From Polytrichum commune (taxonomy: Eukaryota > Streptophyta > Polytrichopsida > Polytrichales > Polytrichaceae), in the NCBI GenBank assembly GCA_950295325.1, contig OX485806.1, positions 12,402,001-12,466,000 of the forward strand: a stretch of DNA of 64,000 nucleotides. The letters run 5' to 3'. The position numbers were made by a program, and so were the translations under genes. The number at the start of each line of letters is the position of its first letter. Within the stretch, counting starts at the first letter, position 1. This document shows, piece by piece, positions 23,200 through 35,800 of the stretch. Below the pieces are notes generated by a model. It did no database searches. It was not told the DNA's origin and worked only from the letters and a program-made list of their open reading frames with translations.

Positions 23200-23505
23200 A
23201 CCTAAAAAACATGCGATGAGAAGAAATTGGACAGCGTGTTCAAAATGTATTAACCATTCTAGATGCAAAAGTCAACATGATCACGCGCGCACACACACAC
23301 ACACACATTTGGACCTAATGAACATTTAATGCTCAAATAATATTCACTTTGACAATAAATTGGATGTTCATACGAGCTCTGAAAATTATGAGGGAAGTGG
23401 CTATGTCACTATGAGCATGATTTGGACTTGCTAATCATCTTGCACTAATCATGTGTTTCGTATCCTACAAGTAGTGGGTGCATAGAGAAAGTTGTATGTT
23501 GCCTT
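23200..23505 (+). repeat. Interspersed repeat D, copy 2
   Basis: It matches the family from the GAAATTGGACAGCGTGTTCA region to TAGTGGGTGCATAGAG. A CACACA run at 23287-23306 replaces the middle. The SINE at 23521 is inserted just past its right end. Confidence 0.8.
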
Positions 23506-23520
23506 AAGTAACTAATGGAA

Positions 23521-23911
23521 GGGCACCACATGCCTTGGCTTGGTGGTTAGGGCTCATGGCCCCCAATGAGGAGGTTGTGGGTTCTATTCCCCATGCCGGT
23601 GTGGTGCTCACCACCTTAGTCCACCCAACTATGGTGGGGGGTCCTTGGACCTTGTTGTATGGGAACCTCAAAGCCCTTTGGGGGGATACCATGTCCAGTA
23701 TCTTCAAGGCACTAGTGGCTAGCTAGGAGCTAGTATAGTGTGTCATTATAGTGTCCATCCTCGAAAGGGGAGAGTAGTATTGCCCCAATGTCCCCTTGTC
23801 CGGTGGGCATCGGGTCATTGACATTACGAACGGACACTTTATTCACGCCGGCCCCTTGCTAAAAAGGGACCGGAGTTTCTATCTATCTATCTATCTATCT
23901 ATCTAACTAAC
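23521..23911 (+). mobile_element. tRNA-derived SINE with 12-bp target-site duplication
   Basis: The head carries a pol III A box TGGCTTGGTGG (23536-23546) and a B box GGTTCTATTCC (23580-23590), whose starts are 44 bp apart as in tRNA genes. The body is GC-richer than its surroundings and ends in a (TATC)n tail turning into CTAA repeats. The 12-bp string TAACTAATGGAA flanks both sides (23509-23520 and 23912-23923), a target duplication typical of LINE-driven insertion. I saw only one full copy in the window. Confidence 0.85.
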
Positions 23912-24089
23912 TAACTAATGGAAAGAAAGGTAGGTTAAGGTCCGGGCACACCATGTGATATATGAATAGAAACACGATGGTAGAAAAGAATGAACATGCA
24001 AGGCATCCACACTCAATGTTGGAGTTGCTGCAAAAATTATGTGATAAGTCAATAGTAAAATATTCTTACAAAATAACAAACATATAACA

Positions 24090-24392
24090 TGTTCACACCT
24101 AATGCTAGAGTTACCATCAAATCTTATGTGGCATAGGATGTGTCGCTTCATCCACACTTCGTGTTAAGTAAAGTGATAAGATATCACTTAGTGCTAAGTT
24201 GTCATCGACTTTATTTAATTTTTAACATATGAAATACCACCCGATTTTGAGCTAAACCTTGAGACTCAAGAATACGAGCCATTGACAACAAACTCAACAA
24301 TAAGTGATATCTTACCACTTGGTTGAACTTGAGGTGACACATCATATGCCACATAACATTTCATACCTACTCCAACATTAGGTGTGGACGCG
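24090..24392. repeat. Fold-back element with ~100-bp inverted arms
   Basis: The left arm (about 24090-24200) carries TTCACACCTAATGCTAGAG, CTTATGTGGCATAGGATGTG and AAGTGATAAGATATCACTTA. The right arm (about 24292-24392) carries the inverse of each in mirrored order (TAAGTGATATCTTACCACTT, CACATCATATGCCACATAAC, CTCCAACATTAGGTGTGGA). The loop is about 90 bp. It is non-coding. Similar strings near 24005 suggest a second partial arm. Confidence 0.75.
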
Positions 24393-24899
24393 TGATTGCA
24401 TGACTATTTTTTTCATTTGCAAAGTTCCTCAAAGAAGGATGTAATCATGGGTTTGATCTTTCTATGATAAAACATTCTATCAAGAGCTCTTTAGCTCAAT
24501 GTGGATCAAAGATTGTCTTGAAAGTTGGGTGAAACTTTTGGGAACTCCTCTTTCCACCTCTCATAGAATTTTAGGATAAATATCAGGCATGCACATGGGA
24601 CATGTTGTTTTAAATCATGGATTGGCTTGTGGAAGGCTAGCTTGGCCCACCCATCCTAGTATGGCATGCCCAAAAGCCGATTTTTAATACCATGACACCA
24701 CTCTTTGTGTATGATAATTTAAACATCAAGAAAACTTGGGTGACTTTGTGTTAATTCTCATATACTCAAGGTTTCGGACTAAACCCGTCACAACATTATT
24801 CATACGAGTGACCATGTTGAGTGGGGTTGGGAATATGTCATGTAAGGTGCTAGAATTATACCTTATGGATGCTTGTCAGTAAGTGAATTTAGCTTGAAA

Positions 24900-25932
24900 T
24901 ACTACACCGTATGTGGTATTTAGTGTCACTTACACTATTTGCAAAGGGCCTAATCTAGATGCTTAGAAGTCTCAAAGTGTCACATCCGCTAATTGCCTAT
25001 ACGATATTATTTGTCAACATAAGTAAAATTTTAAGTGATTTTTTTACATTATGACATTTAGCATAGCATATTGGGATGCTTCAGCTGATAGTTTTGTGCG
25101 GGGAAGGTGTAATTGAGCATTCTAATGGCAAGTGTCATGTGTTACATGTTAGTATGCAAGAGGAAAATATTTTTGAGCATACTAATGGCAAGTGTCCTTT
25201 GTGTACACTTTAGTTAACTTGTAGACAAATATGTAACATAGGCATACACCTCATAACACTATTGAACATACTCATGCCAAAATATTAGTGAGTGCACCAC
25301 TTGAACCCAATTACATGAGGTGACACTAATGATGAAGTTGTTGGTCATTAGTGTAACCTAGCATGCACCTAAAAATAGGGTAAGTGACACTATCATGCAT
25401 GTGACACTAAGGGCCACTTCACACACGAGACTGAGAGCCCGTGACCATTACGCCTCAAGCATTCTCATTGGTGAAAAAGGTGGAGCCGGTCCAAGTTCGC
25501 TTCACACTATGCTCGAGGGACCAACGTAGTATGTGAATGCAAGATGGATGTAAAGTTTGCATGGATCCCTACATGGCATCGAATGGATCATGTTTCATGG
25601 TCACTTGGACTAATTTCAAAAACCACCTCTTGGAGGTAGGCTTAACACAAAACCCGGAGACCATGGCACTCTGAACGCTCACAACTGTTGATTTATTCTA
25701 TTTGATCATGCATGAGCACCCGCATGAATAGAAATTCATTAAAATAGCATTTCATTAAGAGCCCGGTCACATATGACTTCACACTACACTTGAGGGTCCG
25801 TGACCACACTTGATGATTTTGGAGGTGTCTTGATACGGCCTTTGGACACTTTCTTTTGGGCTCTCACAATTTCATGGTCATGGCTCATGGCTTGTGTGTG
25901 AAGTGGCCCTAAATACCATAAAAGGAGTAGTG
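24900..25932 (-). mobile_element. CACTA-like MITE family A, copy 2, split by a PIF-type MITE
   Basis: It is inverted relative to the copies at 6856 and 45714. The left end reads ACTACACCGTATGTGGTATT. It is homologous up to GTGACACTAA at 25401-25410, then is interrupted and resumes at TAAATACCATAAAAGGAGTA to its end at 25932. Removing the insert and one TAA restores the family end GACACTAAATACCATAAA. Confidence 0.85.
25411..25909 (+). mobile_element. PIF/Harbinger-type MITE, 499 bp, TAA target duplication
   Basis: The ends are inverted repeats: GGGCCACTTCACACACGAG at left and its inverse with one or two changes at right. TAA lies directly on both sides (25408-25410, 25910-25912). A three-base TWA-type duplication is typical of PIF/Harbinger. 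The second copy, 59115-59613, is also 499 bp and has TTA on both sides. There is no transposase, so it would depend on an element elsewhere. Confidence 0.85.
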
Positions 25933-26867
25933 AGACTCATGTGAAGCAGTGTCACTGAATATTATTAGAAGAATATGTTATGGTGGTTTCATCTGCTTTA
26001 TTTTATTTTGCAAATAACTTTACTTAGCGCTTGGCGTGGGCGGACCCTCAAGGTTAGTTAACTTGGGAATGGAGAGTACCGATAAGTTAACTAACGGAAA
26101 AGGAAGGGAGGGTAGGTTAAGGTTTGTAACCTTGGAATGGCAGAGAGAGAGAGAGAGAGGAGAGAGAGTGTCGAGAAAGAGGTGAGGTTATTGCAGAGGG
26201 GAGGAGAGGGCGAGCTTCCATAGCCAGCCAGCAGCTAGGGCCCCACAGTGAAGCCCCAAGCCCTCGCTCGCTGCCACCGGCGGACGAAGGGCGCTCGCAA
26301 CCCCCGCCCTCCTTCGTCACGCACCCCTCGCTCATCGCTTTCGGCCGACCTGCTGCTTGCCACCTGCCGTGCCTGCTACGGGAAGCAAGCAAGAAAGCAA
26401 GAAACAAACAACCAAACGACACAAACAAACGCACTTACAAACAAAGATCATAGGTGTATCCGCCACCACACCAAACCAAACCAAACCAAACCAAACCAAA
26501 ACCAGACCATTCTGTTCTTCATCACCGCTTGCCACCGTCGGGAACTCCTTCCATCCAGGTTGTGGATCGTACTCTTGGGAATTTGCACTGGCAGGCCGCA
26601 CGGTAATAGGGTTTAGATCACAGGGATTCCTCTTTGGAGCTTGGGGCCAGTGATGGAGAGGGTAGGGCTTGGATCTCGGTTGGTTCTGCGATGATGAATG
26701 GTGGACTGAGCGGATCTCAGAGCTTGCTTTAGCTTTCGATGATCTTACCTTCGTTGAAGTTCATCGGTTGCTGCGACACGGCAGCAGGTGTTCGAGGTTA
26801 GGGGTTAAGGGTTTGTACCTGTGGTGATCTGGTTTCATTTTGGTTTCATTCGGTTGTGGTAACAACC
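25933..26867 (+). promoter_or_regulatory. Promoter and 5' UTR region of DRP2
   Basis: Sequence becomes GC-rich from about 26200, in contrast to the flanking AT-rich DNA. It holds a GAGAGA run (26143-26168), (CCAAA) repeats at about 26469-26503 and several GGTTTAG or GGGTTA strings. GA and CT runs are common in plant core promoters and 5' leaders. Overlapping ORFs of about 100 codons on both strands here lack any family signal and look like a by-product of GC content. A leader intron is possible but not defined. Confidence 0.5.
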
Positions 26868-29800
26868 ATGGGGGACAACCGAGCTGCCACGGAGCGGTTC
26901 GCGGGCGCCATGGAAAATTTGGTCCTGCTTGCGGAATCAATGCAGCAGGCTTCTGCTCTGTTGGGAGACGCAGACGAAGGGGACTCACCAACAACTTCGT
27001 CCACGTCGTTTCTGAGTGCAGCTGTTTTGGGGAATGTGGTAAGTCTGTGGTTTTTGTTCAATCAAGTTTTTGGTGCCTTCTCTCATGACCACAGCATCTC
27101 TCTCTCTCTCTCTCTCTCCCTCTCTCTCGCTGAGGGCATAGAATGTGAGGTCATGAGACATGCGAGTGGAGTGAAGCGAAGACAGAAGGTGCAGAATTCT
27201 GCTATGTGTGGTGTGTATATCACTCTTCTGCTTGTGAGCTCGGAATGATGATCAATTTCTCATGCCATAAAACCCCTTCCACACGGCACTCATCGTTGTT
27301 GTAGCTCTAGGAGTAGTAGGAGTGGTTTGTGGTTTAGGTCTGTCTTTATGCCCAAATTTACTGCAAGAGGGGATATAGTGTAGATCCATGCCTGGATCAT
27401 GCTTTAGAATACGAGCTGCAATCTTGTGCGTTTTTGTAGAACAACAACAACATGTCTCTTTCTCTCACGTATGATATAGAATGTTAGGTCATGAGACATG
27501 TGAGTGGAGTGGACAATGGGTGCAGAATTCTTCTAAGTGTGATGTATATCACTTTTTTATTCGAGCTTGGGATGACGACCAATTGTTCACGCCATAAAAA
27601 CCCTTCCAACATGGCACTCGTCGTTGTTGTAGCTCTAGGAGTAGTTGGAGTCGTTTGTGAATTAGGTCCATCTTAATGCCCAAATTCACTGCAAGAGGGG
27701 ATATCTATACCTACACCTATATCTGTAGATTCATACCCATATCATGCTACAGAATAGGAGCTGCGATTGAGTTCTGTGTGGAAGTATATATTACCAAAGA
27801 AACATAGTGTAATGGCTACATCTGCACTGTTGATCATCATTCCCTGTATGAACTGAAAAGATTGCGAAAAACCAGATATATGCGAGATGTGTCAGGTCAA
27901 ATTAGGATATATTTCTCTCGTACAGTGCAATCTGGAGTCAATCGAGCAATTTAGTGGAACTTACTGGAATGAAGTCAGGAGCCCTTGTAAAAAAGCAAAA
28001 CACTCATGATTTAAGAGTTCTTAGTCCCAAGAGTAATCACTTAACTCTGGAGCCCTAGTTGTCCTTTTGGATATGCTCAATTACTGTGGAGAAATCAGAG
28101 CTCAATGTCCTGGATGGCAGTTATGGCGAAGTGCAAGATCTTGTTTGGCATCTGCTCTACCTACAGGACACATTATTCTATGCTGCATCTCCAGCACAAT
28201 CTCATGCTTTTCTTCTTGTGTCTCTATGGCTTATATCACATGATGCAAAACAATTGAGTGATTGATTGCACCGTGTTTTTAGGTCATTGAGAAGATGCTA
28301 CTGTGGAATGGTACAGTTGCAGTAGGCATTGACATTATCCCTGGGCCTCTTTACTTTCTCAAGTGCATCTCAAAATGGTGCTTGGAATAAGTTACACATG
28401 ATTAAGTTTTTACAGTGGAGCTTGTTCTGAATTGGTGGTATCGTAAGTGCTATGTGAGCTGTGACTATTGGAGCTAAGTCTGCCTGTCTAAGAGCAATTT
28501 GACAATACCCACTCAACCTTCAATAGGAGGGGCTAAATATGCACTGTGGAAATGAATATGGAAATAATGGAGTAATGATGTTGAGAAGAATCCATGGTGG
28601 TTTACTCGTTAGGAATCAAGGTTAACAAGGGTTTTATAAAGCAAATTGGTAAAAAACTACTTGGGATATATGTATAGAGTTGCATTATGTGCAGCATCAT
28701 GCAGCACATAAATCTTGGGGCTGCTGATTGGTTTGTTTTTCAATCTGCTTGTCATGAATATGATTACATTAAACCCGTTTATGGTAATTCATGTGACAAC
28801 CTAATTATGGATACAGGGCTTTAGTGATACAAGGATTGCACTAAATACTGCAGAATCGGAGGTGTAAAGGGCTGCTATGAGAGGATTATTACCCAAATAC
28901 CTATAGAGCTTAGCTGTTGGCTGGTGTTTCTCTTGGTTCTTATAGATATCTCTCCAAGCTTACTATATTTGGGCCAAGTCAAAGCACAGTGATATATTGA
29001 AGAATAGAATGATGACAACTGTATTGTATCTATGCTTTGTACATATAGTGACCTAGAGGTTATTTAGTGGTCAGAGCATGCTCAAATATTTACATTGACA
29101 GCTCAATTTTTTTAGTACAAGAAGATTCTTCCGTTTGTTGAGTTCAAGGAGCATATTAGTGGTTGAAATGTTCTAACAACTTCATTCAGTGTCTTAGGTT
29201 CCACAATCTGTGCTGTCAATGTGTGGTGACTAATCTTTTTTTGTGTTCCTTCATCCTCAGAGTGCAGGGAAATCAGCAGTGCTCAACAGCCTCATTGGCC
29301 ATCCTGTCCTGGTATGTTTTAATAGTTGCTGTAAGAATGGAGATTAAATCAGAACATTGTGAAAGAGACTTTTGTGCCACCAGTTGGAGAGTGGTAATGT
29401 CTACTTATTCTGGACGAGTCCGAACAATCTGTGTAAGGACTTGTAGGTCCTTCTCAATTCGGACTTGTCCAAAGCTCAAGGTCCAAAGTTAAGACTGCAT
29501 CATGAGTTTGTTCTAGATTTTTTTTTTCTGCTTTTATAATGACTTTGGTGAAGAGAATATTGTCTGTGATCTATTAGTTTTATCAACTTTTTGGCTAATT
29601 GCAGATACAAAACCTCCTAGAAACCTAATGTATATGCATTAAGTGGTATACAGGGTTTATACAGCTGATATATATCCTAAATCTGTGCAGCCAACAGGAG
29701 AAAATGGAGCTACACGAGCCCCTATCATTATTGACATGGAGCGGGATAAGTCTGGTGGCAGCAGAGGGCTTGCAGTTGTTTTGGAAGGAAGAACACAAAA

Positions 29801-32800
29801 TGTGTCTGCCAGTAAGTTCAGAAGTTTCAAGGGTTTTCTCCAGTGATTTTTTTGAGAATGTTAGTGGGTATTATCTGACTTCCAAATGATGTATATAGGT
29901 GATGTCCGCCACTCACTTCAAGGCAGATTGAAAAATGCAAGCTCATCAAGGGGCCGTGTTGATGGAATTCGTCTCACTCTTCGCTCCAGCACAGGTGAGT
30001 GGTATATATCAATTATGCACTATGAAGCACTACACATATATTAAAGAAGTCAAATGGATTGTGCATCATAATATATAGTATGGGGATTGTTAAATCAACC
30101 ATACACTGGTGAAAACGACCAGAGTCAATATGTAAGGTGTGGACTAGGCTCTGACTTGTCATCCAAGTTGGCCACGTTTATCAATTCTAACAGAGAGTTG
30201 ATACCTTGCTCTGTTCATGTGTGCGATGAAAAAACAAATTTTGATACGTCATGTGACTGCACAACTTGTCTTTGTGGTCGTTTTAACAAACTACGTGGCT
30301 GATTTAATAGTTGCCTATAGTATATTGTGTAATTTGGTAAGTTTCCAACACTGATGTGGCCATTTTACTAGCACCTTGATTAGTTGGGATGAATTTCTCT
30401 TTGCAAGTATTTGAAACACCTACCATGTCCAAGGCAGCTTCATATGATACTGAAGCCGCATTGCTATCTCAGAAATGGCATACATGATTTCAGTTTGCAG
30501 TCAGCTAGTGTTCTAACTTATGTAAGAGTGTGCTTTATGTGGATTTGGCTGTACCTTAACTGTACTCCTGCAAATACAGGGAGGGCTGTGCAATATCATT
30601 CTGATCTGGTAACTTGTTTTGAGCAGCTCCTCCACTGAAGCTGATTGATCTTCCTGGCCTTGACTCACGGTCATCCGATGACTCACCTGTAAGTGTATTA
30701 TTTTTCCTTTGAAATCCATTTTGTGGGTTGTTGAACCTGCATGTATGTGGCATCATATAAATGCATTCTGTTCCCAGATTGTTTCTAGATGCTCAAAGAA
30801 TTATCCCATGAATCTATAAATTATTGTGTGCTGTGCAGGCTCATGATCTTGCTGCCAACAATGACACAATATTACTTGTTGTGATACCGGCAGCTTCATG
30901 TCGTGATGTTTCTGCTTCCAGAGCTTTGAAACTGGCTCAAGATCTAGACTCTGATGGTGAGCGACAATATATATATCCTGACCTGCTGCTATTTCTTTAC
31001 AGAAAATGGGCTCTACAGGACTTTTGGTTCAAATTAATTGGTCTGAATTTGGGTGTTGTGCTAATTAGACATATTGATGGATTTGTACAGGGACTAGGAC
31101 TGTTGGTGTGATCAGCAAAGTTGACCAAGCAGCTTCAGACCAGAGAAGCTTAGCTGCTGTTAATGCTCTTCTTGCTGGTCAAGGTCCCCCTTCAACCATG
31201 GACATACCTTGGGTTGCTTTGATAGGCCAGTCGGTGTCAATTGCAGCTGCCCATTCCAGTGGTGAAGACTCTTTGGAAACAGCATGGAAGGCGGAAATGG
31301 AATCACTGAAGTCTATTCTGAATGGAGCTCCATCAGGGAAGTTAGGAAGGGTAGCCCTTATTGAAACTCTTGCCCATCAGATCCGGGCACGATTGAAACA
31401 ACGGCTTCCCAACCTCTTATCTGGGTATGCCTTCTATGTCTACTGGTCTCTTGGACCACTGAGCTAATGAGAAGATATTGATGATGTGAGAGCTTCAACC
31501 ACCAGATGAGTTAACTTGGATATATGCCCAACTATGCATGCTCAAAATTAATTCTGGTGCAAAGCTCTTATCTTTGCAACTCAATTTATGGTATACAAAG
31601 CATACACTACTTGATGTCCAATGTATAATGGGCACACATGCCAAAAGGATATTTTAAGGAAGATTCCATCAATATCAGGACTAATCAGGGCTGAGAATAT
31701 GTCGTTTATGTTGCAACAATGATGGTTATGACCAAATTTGGTAATTGTGTGGTCAATATTTTAGGGTGTTGTGTAAGTTTCTAATATAATTTAAATGTAA
31801 AAGAATTCTCAACCGACTTCTTTTGCTATTGTTGCTGTGCTTGCAACAGGTTGGAGGGAAAGTCGCAAATTGTGGAAGATGAACTGGTAAGGTTAGGAGA
31901 GCAAAGGGTAAATACATCAGAGGGAACGCGTGCAATTGCTTTGGAGCTATGTAGGGAGTTTGAAGACAGGTTTCTACAGCACATCAATACTGGAGAAGTA
32001 AGCACTATATGTGATTCTTGATGTCTTGGTTTGCCATTTCTGAGGGATTCCGTTTCCCAGCACCTATCATGGGGAGTGAGGTAAAAATGTGGTCCCTGTG
32101 GGGTTATTGTTGATTCATCCTAAATTGACCTCGGATGAATTAGCAATAAACCAAATAAGTTTAGACTGCTTATCATGCCTTGATGCTGCCACTGCTAGAT
32201 GTGAACATTGCATTAAGGATTATCTTTTGTAATCTGGTACCAGCTTGATTTCAGACAAATCAGTTGGTCATCCTTTAGATTTGGATGACACTTGACATTA
32301 GAAAAGTTGAAGACAAATGTTGTTGAATTGCATTTTGTCCCATTGTTAGGTTCTGGGCGTTTATACCAAATTGTTGCCTTCATGAAGGTGTTCCTTGAAT
32401 GGATACTTAAAAGTCCTGAATTTGCAGGGACAAGGTTGGAAAGTTGTAGCAAGTTTCGAAGGTGTGCTACCAAAGCGGATCAAGAGCCTTCCACTTGATC
32501 AGATGTTTGAGCTTAGCAGTGTCAAGAAGGTAATAATATGCCATCACTTTTTTTGTTTTCTATCTTTATGTCTGCTTGTGTGGGAGTGTAGCTAATGTAC
32601 ATATTTTGTCTCCTGTTTGGCTGCAGTTGGTTCTTGAGGCAGATGGTTATCAGCCTTATCTGTTGTCACCTGAAAAGGGTTTGCGAGCACTTGTTCAGAA
32701 AGCATTAGAGTTGGCCAAAGATCCAGCAAAAACTTGTGTGGACGAGGTCTGTTCTGACACCTTTTGTAGGTTTGTTGTAGCAGTGATTCAATTTGTTTGT

Positions 32801-35800
32801 GGTTATTGTAGTGATTACATTCATGATCATGATTCTGATGCTTCCAACCTCATCACCTCACAAATCTATCCACAGCTAGCACAACCATCTCCCCTTCGAT
32901 TTATTTTTAATTGCATCTTACTGTGCATTGCTTATTTTCAGGTTCATCGTATCCTTGTTGACATAGTATCAGCTGCTGCAAATGCAACCCCTGGGCTAGG
33001 AAGATTTCCACCCCTCAAAAGAGAGGTACGTGTCATGGCAAGTTGTGTTTTTAATAATTATCTGGTCATTGTAACTTTGAACAGATTTTACCATAAATTA
33101 ATTTTTGAGAGAGTGCTGGTCAGTGAGTTAAGAGAATGCTGCACTCTTGAAAACAAATGGGGTTTAGGAACTCACTTCTTAAAAAAATAACCTAGGGCTT
33201 CTAGGTTGCTTAATGGTTTCATCCTGTGTTTAACAGTTCCAGCAAAGTACACAATGAATTATTTCAATAACATGTTTGCATCCACTTGATTTTCTTTGTG
33301 GCAGATTGTGGCCATTGCCAGTGGAGCATTGGATGAGTACCGGGTGGAATCAAAGAAAATGGTAGTTGCCCTTGTTGATATGGAGCGTGCATTCATCCCA
33401 CCTCAACACTTCATCAGACTTGCTCAACGGAGGTACATCCTTTGTAACCTAGGAGTCCAGAATCATGGTGATTATGCTATTTCTTTATTAGGTAGATGGT
33501 GCTAAAACTTGAAGCACTTGAAGCAATGAGCACATATACTATTATTAGATCTAAAAAGTTCTAAATGATTCTCATTAGCAATTGATATGTGATTCCAATT
33601 CACCGATGTCTTATTTGAATTTCATCTCCAAAATTTATAAGGGTTCAAAGTTTGTTGGTAGATTGCTTAAAATCAACATGGGAGTGTTATCTTAAAATCA
33701 ACATGGGAGTGTTATGTTAAGGTGGTGATATGTTCTGAATCAATATGTTCTTGTAGAGCAAGACTGTAGGGTGTTGGTGTTAGAACCATCCACCTTGGGA
33801 CATCTTCAAGCACTCTTGTTGACACTATTACTGTTTCTTGTGTCAGGCTGGACAGGTTACGAAGAGATGATGATATCAAGGGTCGGCAGACCAAGAAAGC
33901 TCAGGAAGTAGAGCAGTCTTTGTTAAGTAAGGTGTGTTTTGATGGACTTGTTAGGAAGCTTTCTATTTTGTGTATTCATGGATCTTGCTATTCTTTAGGC
34001 GTGCATGTCACAGGAAAATTATGTTTGGTGTAATTTCAAGAATCTGATATGTAATTCATTGAATCTTAGCTTTATTCAAGTTATAGTGACTTACATGTAA
34101 CTTGTACATGTGCTTTTTACTTCAATCTAAATTATGCAATGTACTGATGTTTGTTTCATGCTGGTTAGGAGGTCTGTATCTGGCTCATGGAATGCTTAAT
34201 ATAAGTAGGATTTGTAACGGATGTGGTGTCTTATACCTTGCTGGTTTACAGGCAACTACCCCAACAAATGTTGGGACTGGAAATTTGAAGACAATGAAAG
34301 GACAAGCAGAGGAGGCCAAGAAGGAAAGCAAGGATGCGCCATCAACGTTGCAAGTCATTGGCGATAATTCTGCAGGTACATATTTATCATCCTTAGTTGA
34401 TGGTGTTTTTGCTGGTGCCAGTGCTTTTGAAGCATAGTGACATTGTATTCTTTAGGACCTTCATCGTGCGAGTGCTTATTGATTCTATATTTATGGGTCT
34501 TGGGCAGGCTATTTATTGAAGAAGAGTGATAAAAATGACTGGACCAAGCGGTGGTTTGTCCTTAATGACAAGACTTGCAAGGTAAGCAGCCCCCCAGAAT
34601 TGGCTTGTCAAATATGTTAAATTCTTCCAAGATGTGCCCTTTGTGGCACAATCTTTGAGATAAAAGTGAGACAAAGCCTAGAGATGTACTGTTTTAATTG
34701 TTAGGAAAGCGATCCAGACTTCCTACAATTATGTAGTCCAACAAAGAGAAACGAAGAATGGTTCTTGAAAAGGCACTCAGGTTAATGAAGCTGTGACAAG
34801 AGAATTGCAGCAGTATTTGTCAGCCTGCTAGCTATTGTTTATGCACATAAGGTGATTTATACATGTGAGTCTGTTAGACTTCCTTGTTGTTCATCAATTT
34901 TGATAAAGTTAGAAACTGTTGTGAACAGTTAGCGTACACAAAGAAACCCGAGGAGAGAAACTTCCGTGCTGTCATTACACTTGAGGAGTGCATTCTTGAA
35001 GATGGACCTGAGGAAAGTGATGCAGAGGACACAAAGTCCAAGAGCAAAAAGTCCAATGGATCAGCAGAGGACCCAACTGCAAATCTGATTTTTAGAGTCA
35101 GTCATAAAGTGGCGTACAAGACAGTTCTCAAAGGTCAGTTACTTCTGTACGCATATGTGAAGCATCTGTTAAGAGTCTTGTCCAGTAGCCTTCTCTTTCT
35201 TTTTTGCAATGTCATGGGATTAGTGTATTCTGGTGCAGCTTTCTTGTAGCACCATTATATATCTTAATTCAGAGATTCTTTGCTGGCCTAGAGGTATCTA
35301 GCTTGGAGGATCTATTGGGAGCTTGAACCTGACATGGTTTTTTGGGTCTGTCAGCTCATCATTCAATTGTTCTGAAGGCCGAAAATATGGCTGAGAAGCT
35401 TGAATGGATGTCGAAGTTAAGATCCTGTATTGAGGGGAAAGGAGGATCCTCCAAAGAATCATCAGTTAAATCATCGAAGGATTCTGACAGTAGTGTATCG
35501 ACACGACCTGGATCTGCAGATGGCCCTACAGTAAGCAAAGCAGGCTCAATTTAAGAAACTCAGTTTTCTGTAAGAAATATCTGCTCAAGTTTGATCCTTA
35601 TTTCATTGCTGAGTAAATATTCTGCCTTCATTTGCATCAGGATACATCTGCAGTTCTGAGAAGGCCAACAGACCCAGAGGAAGATCTAAGGCTTATGGCC
35701 CAAGAAGTTAGGGATTACGTTGAGGCTGTATTAAACAGTCTGGCTGCAAATGTCCCCAAAGTGAGTACATTGACCTCAAAGTTTATGTGACCTTTTTCTA

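Noticed and set aside
23521-23600. A tRNA gene
   Set aside because: The A and B boxes are present, but the sequence does not fold into a full cloverleaf with an acceptor stem, and it continues into a SINE body and tail.
26117-26653. Overlapping ORFs of 89-122 codons on both strands upstream of DRP2
   Set aside because: They lie in the GC-rich leader with simple repeats, and GC content explains the lack of stops.
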